From NCBI RefSeq assembly GCF_040276065.1, contig NZ_JBELOI010000013.1, positions 36,943 through 100,942 of the forward strand: a DNA stretch of 64,000 nt, given 5' to 3'. The position numbers and the translations under genes were made by a program. The stretch comes from Castellaniella sp040276065 (GTDB lineage: Bacteria; Pseudomonadota; Gammaproteobacteria; Burkholderiales; Burkholderiaceae_B). Below, one piece after another: positions 58,585-64,000 of this stretch (its first letter is position 1; every line of letters starts with the position of its first letter). The notes under the pieces were generated by a model. The model made no database searches. It had not been told where the DNA came from and saw only the letters and a list, made by a program, of their open reading frames with translations.

Positions 58585-59395
58585 ATTGCCCCCCCAGGTA
58601 GGCTTCCAGCACGGCCCGGTCATTGCGCACGACCTCGGGCGCCCCTTCGGCCAGCTTGCGGCCCTCGCTCATGACAATGACCGGGTCGCACAGACTCATG
58701 ACCATGTTCATGTCGTGCTCGATCAACAGAAAGGTGATTCCGCGTTCACGCGACAAGGTCTGGATGTTCTGGACAATACTTTGCAGCAGTGTACGGTTGA
58801 CGCCGGCCGCGGGCTCGTCCAACAGAATGAGCTGGGGATCCGCCATCAGCATGCGGCCCATCTCTAACAGCTTTTTCTGGCCGCCCGACAGGTTGGCCGC
58901 ATATTCGTGCTGCACGTGGGTGAGTTGCAGGTACTCCAGGACCTCGCGCGCCTTGTGCAGATGGCGGGATTCCTCGGCCCGGATCAAGCCCGGGCGCAGC
59001 AGGGTATTCCACCAGCGTTCGCCCGATTGCCCGGCCGGCACCAGCATGAGGTTTTCCAGGACGCTCATCGTGCCGTGTTCGCGGGGAATCTGAAAAGTGC
59101 GGCACAGCCCACGGGCAAAGACCTGATCAGGGCGCAAATGGCCGATGTCCTCGCCGTCCAGCAAAATCCGCCCTGAATCGGGGGGAATGAAGCCGGTCAT
59201 GAGATTGAACACCGTCGTCTTGCCGGCGCCGTTGGGGCCGATCAGACCGGTGATGGTGCCGCGCCCCACCTGGAATGAACAATGATCCACGGCCCGCAGG
59301 CCGCCAAAGCTTTTCGTCAGATCACGGACCTCGAGCAGCGCATGCCGCTGACCGACATCCGCGTCCGACAGGGATGTTGCTGTCGAATCCGTCAC
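58565..59395 (-). CDS. livG: Branched-chain amino-acid-type ABC transporter ATP-binding protein LivG
   Basis: ATPase of 276 residues. LLEVRDLTKSFGGLRAVD, Walker A GPNGAGKTT, FNLMTGFIPPDSG, GLCRTFQIPREHGTMSVLENLM, signature LSGGQKKLLEMGR, Walker B LILLDEPAAGVN and LIEHDMNMVM are typical LivG. GTG 59395 is preferred because AGGAGG sits five bases upstream; an in-frame ATG at 59422 has no such site. First gene of livG-livF-livH-livM. Confidence 0.94.
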   Translation of the reverse strand: MTDSTATSLSDADVGQRHALLEVRDLTKSFGGLRAVDHCSFQVGRGTITGLIGPNGAGKTTVFNLMTGFIPPDSGRILLDGEDIGHLRPDQVFARGLCRTFQIPREHGTMSVLENLMLVPAGQSGERWWNTLLRPGLIRAEESRHLHKAREVLEYLQLTHVQHEYAANLSGGQKKLLEMGRMLMADPQLILLDEPAAGVNRTLLQSIVQNIQTLSRERGITFLLIEHDMNMVMSLCDPVIVMSEGRKLAEGAPEVVRNDRAVLEAYLGGQYAAAAG

Positions 59396-59400
59396 CGATG

Positions 59401-59406
59401 CCTCCT
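59401..59406 (-). promoter_or_regulatory. Ribosome-binding site deciding the livG start
   Basis: On the minus strand AGGAGG, 5 nt from GTG 59395. The earlier ATG (59422) has no Shine-Dalgarno match at useful spacing. Confidence 0.6.
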
Positions 59407-59572
59407 GCAGGATTTCCACCATGGGAATCCGGCCGGCGTACCCTTCGCGCCTCTGCGCAACGGGCCGTCGGTTCGCAATGATGGCCCAGAGTATCACAGC
59501 CTTCGCAGCGACCGAATGCGCAACTTCCCTGAGCCCCCACGCGGCCCACGGGTACTTCAAAAAAGGAGCGGA

Positions 59573-59965
59573 ACAGATCTATAGGCCGGATTCTGTACAC
59601 CGGGTCGCCCCGGCGGGCAATCATTCCTCTGGGCAGGCCATTGCTGGACTGCTCTAGCCATCTACCCGCATGCTTGGGCGGACCGCCCTGCCGGCGCGAA
59701 GCCTGCGCATGCCTATTTGATGTTGCTCCCGATAGAGGTTGCCGCGTTTCACCCTGCCACGGCATGGCGGCATGCGCCGCCATTACGGTACGGAGATGGC
59801 CGTACCGGTGTGCGTCGAAGCGCACCCCCGTGGCAGACTCGTCTCTGTGGCCCTGGTCCTCGGCTCGCCCGCAAGGGGTCGCCGGACGGCTGTTAGCCGC
59901 TATCGCGTCCTGTGGAGTCCGGACCTTCCTCGATGCCCGAAAGCACCGCGATTGCCCGATCTGCC
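59573..59965 (-). ncRNA. rnpB: RNase P RNA (type A)
   Basis: Catalytic RNA that matures tRNA 5' ends. On the minus strand the 5' part has the conserved GAGGAAGGTCCGGACTCC (P4/CR I) and the 3' end has ACAGAATCCGGCCTATAGAT, which closes CR V/P4. The P1 helix CAGATC/GATCTG joins 59958-59963 and 59574-59579. The ends given are from P1 and may shift by a few bases; length of about 390 nt suits the beta-proteobacterial type A. A T6 tract lies about 10 nt after the 3' end. Confidence 0.95.
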
Positions 59966-60001
59966 CCGCAACCCGGATTGTACGGCAAGCGCCATCCCAG
60001 C

Positions 60002-60032
60002 GCCTGTTCGCGCTCATTTGGCGCGAACAGGC
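60002..60032. repeat. 12-bp inverted repeat between rnpB and the ABC-F gene
   Basis: GCCTGTTCGCGC (60002-60013) and GCGCGAACAGGC (60021-60032) are perfectly complementary with a 7-nt loop. The right arm continues into CCTAA, so it shares GGCCTGTTC with the tips of the MITE-like element at 8719-8990 and is flanked by a CTAA. It may be a terminator-like hairpin, an operator or the remnant of a related element. Confidence 0.5.
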
Positions 60033-60084
60033 CCTAACCTGCGACAATGTCCCCTAGAGGCTATTTTTTCAGCATTTGTCTTTC

Positions 60085-61911
60085 ATGTCCGATACGATCA
60101 TCTCCCTTGCCCAGGCCCAGCTCGCCTACGGCCATCATCCCCTGCTCGATCACGCCGACCTGGCCATCCAGGCCGGCGAGCGCATCGGTCTGATCGGCCG
60201 CAACGGCGCGGGCAAGTCCTCGCTGCTGCGCGTCCTCGACGGCCGCACCCAACTCGACGATGGCGACATCCGGCACACCGGCGGGCTGCGGGTCGCCACC
60301 GTCGAACAAGAGCCCGAGCTGCCCGAGGACCTCACGGTGCTCGAGACGCTGTGCGGCGACATGCTCGATGCCGAGGACTGGACGCGCTCCGCGCGCGCCA
60401 GCGCGCTGATCGATGCCCTGGGCCTGAGCCCGGACGCGCGGATCGACGGCCTGTCGGGTGGCACGCGCAAGCGCGTCGCCCTGGCGCGCGCGCTGGTCGA
60501 GGAGCCCGATCTGCTATTGCTCGACGAACCCACCAACCATCTGGACTTCGATGGCATCGCCTGGCTCGAGGGCCTGTTGCTGGCCTCGCGGATCGCAGTG
60601 GTGATCATCACCCACGACCGCCGCTTTCTCGATGTCGTCGCCACGCGCATCATCGAGCTGGATCGGGGACGGTTGCTGAGCTTCCCGGGCAACTTCACCG
60701 CCTGGCAGGCGCGCAAGGCGCAATGGCTGGAGTCCGAGCGCCTGGCCGACGCCCGCTTCGACAAACTTCTGGGCCAGGAGGAAGTCTGGATCCGCAAGGG
60801 AATCGAGGCGCGCCGGACCCGTAACGAAGGCCGGGTCCGGCGCCTGGAGGCCTTGCGCCGCGAGCGCGCGACCCGCCGCGAGCAGCAGGGCCAGGTGCGC
60901 TTCTCGCTGGCCGACGGCCAACGCTCAGGCAAGCTCATCGCCGAGCTGCGCGGCATTACCCACGGCTATGGCGAACGAACCCTGATCCGCGGCTTCGACA
61001 CCACCATCCACCGTGGGGACCGGATCGGCATCATCGGTCCCAACGGCGCGGGCAAGACGACGCTGCTGCGCATCATCCTGGGCGAACTGCAGCCCGACGA
61101 GGGCTCGGTGCGGCTGGGCACTCAACTGTCCATCGGCTATTTCGACCAGATGCGCGGCATGCTGGACGAGGGCGCCACCTTGGCGGACACCATCAGCCCG
61201 GGCAGCGAATGGGTCGAGATCGGCGGCCAGCGCAAGCACGTCATGAGCTATCTCGAGGATTTCCTCTTTCCGGCGGCGCGCGCGCGCTCGCCGGTCTCGA
61301 GCCTGTCGGGCGGCGAGCGCGCCCGGCTGGCGCTGGCGCGCATGTTCGCACAGCCGCACAACGTGCTGGTCCTGGACGAACCCACCAATGACCTGGACAT
61401 CGACACGCTCGAACTGCTGGAATCCCTGCTGCAGGACTTCGGCGGTACGGTGCTGCTGGTGAGTCACGACCGCAGCTTCCTGGACAACGTGGTAACCCAG
61501 ACCATCGTTGCCGAAGGCGAGGGCCGGTGGCAAGAGTACGTGGGCGGCTACGAGGACTGGATCGCCCAGCGCCCCGCGCCGGCGGCGTCCGACCCCGCTG
61601 GGCGCCCGCCGTCCGCCGCGCGGGAGACCGCAAGCACACGGCCCGTGGCCGCCGATCGAGGGGCCGCCGAGGCGCGGCCCCGCAAGAGCCGGCTGGCCCC
61701 CTGGGAGGAACAGGAACTCGACGCCCTGCCCGGGCTCATCTCAGAGCTGGAGGCGGAGCAAGCCAGTCTCGCGGCCCGGCTGTCCGATCCTGACCTCTAC
61801 CGCTCGGGGCCCGAGGAGGCCGAGTCCATACAAGGCGAGATCGAGACGGTCGAGGCACAGCTCGAGTCGAGCTACGCCCGCTGGGAGCTCCTGGAAGGCA
61901 AAAGGGAATGA
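60085..61911 (+). CDS. uup: ABC-F ATPase, Uup-like
   Basis: Soluble ABC-F protein of 608 residues with tandem ABC cassettes: Walker A GRNGAGKSS in the first and GPNGAGKTT in the second; signature motifs LSGGTRKRVALARAL and LSGGERARLALARM; Walker B LLLLDEPTNHLDFD and VLVLDEPTNDLDID. Signature and ABC-F features match E. coli Uup, including a C-terminal coiled coil (about 535-605). ABC-F proteins act on ribosomes at the E site; Uup is also linked to genome stability. Start ATG 60085; a TTG three codons earlier is possible. Confidence 0.9.
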   Translation: MSDTIISLAQAQLAYGHHPLLDHADLAIQAGERIGLIGRNGAGKSSLLRVLDGRTQLDDGDIRHTGGLRVATVEQEPELPEDLTVLETLCGDMLDAEDWTRSARASALIDALGLSPDARIDGLSGGTRKRVALARALVEEPDLLLLDEPTNHLDFDGIAWLEGLLLASRIAVVIITHDRRFLDVVATRIIELDRGRLLSFPGNFTAWQARKAQWLESERLADARFDKLLGQEEVWIRKGIEARRTRNEGRVRRLEALRRERATRREQQGQVRFSLADGQRSGKLIAELRGITHGYGERTLIRGFDTTIHRGDRIGIIGPNGAGKTTLLRIILGELQPDEGSVRLGTQLSIGYFDQMRGMLDEGATLADTISPGSEWVEIGGQRKHVMSYLEDFLFPAARARSPVSSLSGGERARLALARMFAQPHNVLVLDEPTNDLDIDTLELLESLLQDFGGTVLLVSHDRSFLDNVVTQTIVAEGEGRWQEYVGGYEDWIAQRPAPAASDPAGRPPSAARETASTRPVAADRGAAEARPRKSRLAPWEEQELDALPGLISELEAEQASLAARLSDPDLYRSGPEEAESIQGEIETVEAQLESSYARWELLEGKRE

Positions 61912-61925
61912 CGCCGGCCCCGCCC

Positions 61926-62990
61926 TCAGCGCCGCACGCGCCAGGGTAGGGACTCGCCGGCCGCCAGGGGGACCACTACGTCATCGCCCATGGGCAGCTC
62001 TTGCGGGATGGCGGCATCGGCGCGCTCGAGCGTCAGGGTCGCGGTGTTCACGGGCAGGCCATAGAACGCCGGCCCGTTGAGACTGGCGAAGGCCTCGAGA
62101 CGCTCGAGCCGGCCCACGGCCTCGAACGCGGTGGCATACAGCGCCATGGCGTGGTGCGCGGTATAGCAGCCCGCGCAGCCGCAATCCTGCTCTTTCGCGC
62201 CCCGGGGATGGGGCGCGCTGTCGGTTCCCAGAAAGAATCGCGCGCTGGCGCCGGTCGCGGCCTCGATCAGGGCCAGGCGATGGGTCTCGCGCTTGAGCAC
62301 CGGCAGGCAGTACCAGTGAGGTCGCAGCCCCCCCTGGAACAGCGCATTGCGGTTGTACAGCAGATGATGGGCGGTGATAGTGGCGGCGATCGGCCCGGGG
62401 GCCTCGCTGACGTACTGCGCGCCCTCGCGTGTGGTGAGGTGCTCAAAGACCACCTTGAGTTCGGGAAAGGCCTTGCGCAGGGGCATCATGACCCGCTCGA
62501 TGAAGACCGCCTCGCGATCAAACAGATCCACCGTCGGATCGGTGACCTCACCGTGCATCAGCAAAGGCATGCCTTGGCGCTGCATGGCCTCCAGCGCGCC
62601 GGTGCAATGCCCCAGCAGATCCGTGACACCGGCATCCGAGTGGGTGGTCGCGCCCGCGGGATAGAGCTTGACTCCATGAACGAAGCCGGATTCGCACGCC
62701 CGCAGAATCTCGTCCGGCGCCGTATGGTCCGTCAGATAGAGCGTCATCAGGGGCTGAAAGCGGGTGGCGGCCTCGTCCGGAACCTCGGCAAGCGCCCCCA
62801 GGATCCGGGCGCGATAAGCGGCGGCCTGGGCCGTGGTCGTCACCGGCGGCCTGAGGTTGGGCATGATGATGGCTCTGCCGAATTGGCGCGCGCTGTCGCC
62901 GAGAATCGCCTGCAGCACGGCTCCGTCGCGCAGGTGCAGGTGCCAATCGTCTGGTTGCCTGATCGTCAGGGACTGCGGGGGATGGCGCAT
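61926..62990 (-). CDS. pyrC: Dihydroorotase (class II)
   Basis: Zinc amidohydrolase of de novo pyrimidine synthesis, 354 residues. TIRQPDDWHLHLRDGAVL carries the HxH metal motif, followed by MPNLRPPVTT, GVKLYPAGATT (carboxylated Lys), LMHGEVTD, FEHLTTREG and FLGTDSAPHPRGAKE (metal Asp). It converges with uup, 14 nt between stops. Residue length and motifs match E. coli PyrC. Confidence 0.97.
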   Translation of the reverse strand: MRHPPQSLTIRQPDDWHLHLRDGAVLQAILGDSARQFGRAIIMPNLRPPVTTTAQAAAYRARILGALAEVPDEAATRFQPLMTLYLTDHTAPDEILRACESGFVHGVKLYPAGATTHSDAGVTDLLGHCTGALEAMQRQGMPLLMHGEVTDPTVDLFDREAVFIERVMMPLRKAFPELKVVFEHLTTREGAQYVSEAPGPIAATITAHHLLYNRNALFQGGLRPHWYCLPVLKRETHRLALIEAATGASARFFLGTDSAPHPRGAKEQDCGCAGCYTAHHAMALYATAFEAVGRLERLEAFASLNGPAFYGLPVNTATLTLERADAAIPQELPMGDDVVVPLAAGESLPWRVRR

Positions 62991-63040
62991 GAGGGGCTCC
63001 AGAAGGTGTTTAGTTTGTAAAAATTCTTACGGAATCCACT

Positions 63041-63069
63041 TTGTCTTTCGGGGAAACACGCGGTATGCT
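63041..63069 (+). promoter_or_regulatory. Candidate sigma70 promoter of the SWIB gene
   Basis: TTGTCT (63041-63046), a 17-nt spacer and TATGCT (63064-63069) form a reasonable sigma70 promoter, about 44 nt before the ATG at 63113. AAGGAG near 63097-63102 is the ribosome-binding site. Confidence 0.55.
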
Positions 63070-63112
63070 GCGAGGGCATCATATTTTCCAACGAAGAAGG
63101 AGCCTGTCTCTC

Positions 63113-63385
63113 ATGGCAACCACCGAAAAGTCCGCGCGCAAACCCAATGCCGCTTTCATGAAACCGTTGACCCCCAGCGCCACGCTGGCCGCGGTTATTG
63201 GCGACCAGGCCGTGCCCCGCACCGAGGTTACCAAGCGCATCTGGGACTACATCAAGAAAAACGATCTGCAAGACCCGAAAAATCGCCGCAATATCAACGC
63301 CGACGCCAAGTTACGCCCCTTGTTTGGCAAGGACCAGGTCTCGATGTTCGAGCTGACCAAGCTGGTCAGCCAGCACTTGAAGTAA
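63113..63385 (+). CDS. SWIB/MDM2-domain protein
   Basis: A 90-residue protein that is almost only a SWIB domain: MKPLTPSATLAAVIG, VTKRIWDYIKKNDLQDP, INADAKLRPLFG and MFELTKLVSQHL. The domain is best known from eukaryotic chromatin remodelling but short bacterial forms occur in chlamydiae and some beta-proteobacteria. DNA- or protein-binding is inferred. The basic N-terminal 15 residues (EKSARKPNAAF) could bind nucleic acid. ATG 63113 was chosen for its Shine-Dalgarno and the conserved domain; the frame is open 24 codons upstream, across the promoter. Confidence 0.88.
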   Translation: MATTEKSARKPNAAFMKPLTPSATLAAVIGDQAVPRTEVTKRIWDYIKKNDLQDPKNRRNINADAKLRPLFGKDQVSMFELTKLVSQHLK

Positions 63386-63396
63386 TCCTTTTGCTC

Positions 63397-63428
63397 CCGG
63401 GGAGGCCGGCGCCCATGGGCGCGCTCCC
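63397..63428. terminator. Palindromic hairpin between convergent genes
   Basis: A perfect 14-bp palindrome (63409-63422) with flanking GGGGAG/CTCCC pairs lies between the SWIB gene and the DUF4870-like gene. No strong U-tract follows on either strand, so terminator activity is uncertain. Confidence 0.35.
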
Positions 63429-63496
63429 GAGCCGCCGGATCCACCGTCCGGCAGGCGTCCCCAGGCCCGCGCCCAGCGCGGGTTTATCGATGGGGC

Positions 63497-63862
63497 TCAG
63501 AATCCAGGCAGGGGCGTCTCGCCGGCGAAATGAGCCAGCCAGCCCTTGGCGATCCGGTAGACGATCCAGATGATCGCAACCAGGCCCGTCGCCCAGCCGA
63601 TGAACACCAGCGTCGCCAGCGCGCTGAGCGCAAGCCACAGCAAACCCCACCAGAAGGTCCGGATGATCCAGTCGATATGGCCGGCGTAGACCGTCCCGAT
63701 CGCATCACCGCGCTTGAGGTACGCCAGGACGATGGCCGCGATGACCGCCACACCGAAAAATCCGCCGGTGGCGATGCCGATGGCAAAAAGGGCGTACATC
63801 AGGTGAACGAGCTGGCGCATGGTCAGCCCGCTGTCGTTCTCGGGGGTGTCTCCCTGAGTCAT
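63497..63862 (-). CDS. Small membrane protein, DUF4870-like
   Basis: 121 residues with three predicted transmembrane helices (about 17-35, 40-55 and 70-103) and the pattern RGDAIGTVYAGHIDWIIRTFWWG, resembling DUF4870 membrane proteins. Function is unknown. It is on the same strand as the rRNA operon at the right edge but separated from it by a strong terminator. Confidence 0.75.
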   Translation of the reverse strand: MTQGDTPENDSGLTMRQLVHLMYALFAIGIATGGFFGVAVIAAIVLAYLKRGDAIGTVYAGHIDWIIRTFWWGLLWLALSALATLVFIGWATGLVAIIWIVYRIAKGWLAHFAGETPLPGF

Positions 63863-63928
63863 GGAGGTCTCCTAAGTGCGCCCTGCGGGACGCGGATTAC
63901 TGTTCAGGCTATTTTACCGTTTTCCCAT

Positions 63929-63965
63929 AAAAAAACCCCCGCAAGGTTTATTTTGCGGGGGTTTT
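63929..63965 (-). terminator. Rho-independent terminator of the rRNA operon
   Basis: CCCCCGCAA (63936-63944) pairs with TTGCGGGGG (63953-63961), a 9-bp stem, followed on the minus strand by TTTTTTT. It begins about 12 nt past the 5S rRNA 3' end. Confidence 0.9.
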
Positions 63966-63972
63966 GCATCAG

Positions 63973-64000
63973 AGCCTGACGATGACCTACTTTCACAGAT
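63973..64000 (-). rRNA. rrf: 5S rRNA, 3' end only (rest outside window)
   Basis: On the minus strand the last 28 nt of the window read TGAAAGTAGGTCATCGTCAGGCT near the 3' end, which matches the 3' strand of beta-proteobacterial 5S rRNA. The gene runs off the right edge; an rRNA operon is expected beyond it. Confidence 0.85.

Noticed and set aside
59739..60080. Plus-strand open frame running from rnpB into the uup region
   Set aside because: It crosses the RNase P RNA on the opposite strand and reads out of frame with uup; no start signal or domain.

Overview
The window reads as a chromosomal segment of a high-GC betaproteobacterium in Burkholderiales, most likely Alcaligenaceae (Bordetella/Achromobacter/Castellaniella-like). 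The evidence is a complete dcw (division and cell wall) cluster whose murE and murF are fused in one reading frame, as in Bordetella; glyQ-glyS-gmhB-plsC in one operon; lptD-surA-ksgA in one operon; divergent amgK-murU (cell-wall recycling); and a small SWIB-domain protein. I saw no phage, plasmid, CRISPR array or intact insertion sequence. The most unusual non-coding items are two short transposon-like elements with long terminal inverted repeats.

Layout. 1-3 kb: end of an OsmC-like gene (+), then enoyl-CoA hydratase, CitE-like lyase and thyA (all -). 3-8.7 kb (+): glyQ, glyS, gmhB, plsC, a YgjP-like metallopeptidase and gloA. A 272-bp MITE-like element lies at 8719-8990. 9-13.7 kb (-): lptD-surA-ksgA. 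13.8-16.5 kb (+): amgK-murU and an anchored coiled-coil protein. 16.5-21.5 kb (-): glutamine-type (glnHPQ) and methionine-type (metNIQ) ABC importers, then tRNA-Lys. 21.8-27 kb: a phosphoesterase (+), a second inverted-repeat element, a GH31-like protein whose catalytic residues look lost, and mnmC (both -). 27.1-31.2 kb (+): inositol-phosphatase family protein, M20 amidohydrolase, acyl-CoA thioesterase, mgtE.

31.3-53.7 kb is almost entirely one minus-strand block. In transcription order it runs mraZ, rsmH, ftsL, ftsI, murEF, mraY, murD, ftsW, murG, murC, ddl, ftsQ, ftsA, ftsZ, lpxC, then (after a plus-strand dciA-like gene) an M23 peptidase and secA. Most dcw genes overlap by 4 nt, implying translational coupling. 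A four-repeat MraZ box with exact 10-bp phasing precedes mraZ. 54-59.4 kb holds a branched-chain amino-acid-type importer: the binding protein is on + and converges on the minus-strand livG-livF-livH-livM operon. rnpB (-) follows at about 59.6-60.0 kb, then an Uup-type ABC-F ATPase (+), pyrC (-), the SWIB gene (+) and a small membrane protein (-). The right edge enters the 3' end of a 5S rRNA on the minus strand, preceded by a strong terminator, so an rRNA operon lies just outside.

The window is mostly housekeeping: peptidoglycan synthesis and recycling, division, LPS assembly (gmhB, lpxC, lptD, surA), secretion (secA), translation (glyQS, tRNA-Lys, ksgA, rsmH, mnmC, rnpB) and nutrient import. 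Starts were chosen from conserved N-termini, Shine-Dalgarno spacing and stop/start overlaps. All functions come from reading motifs; no database search was run.
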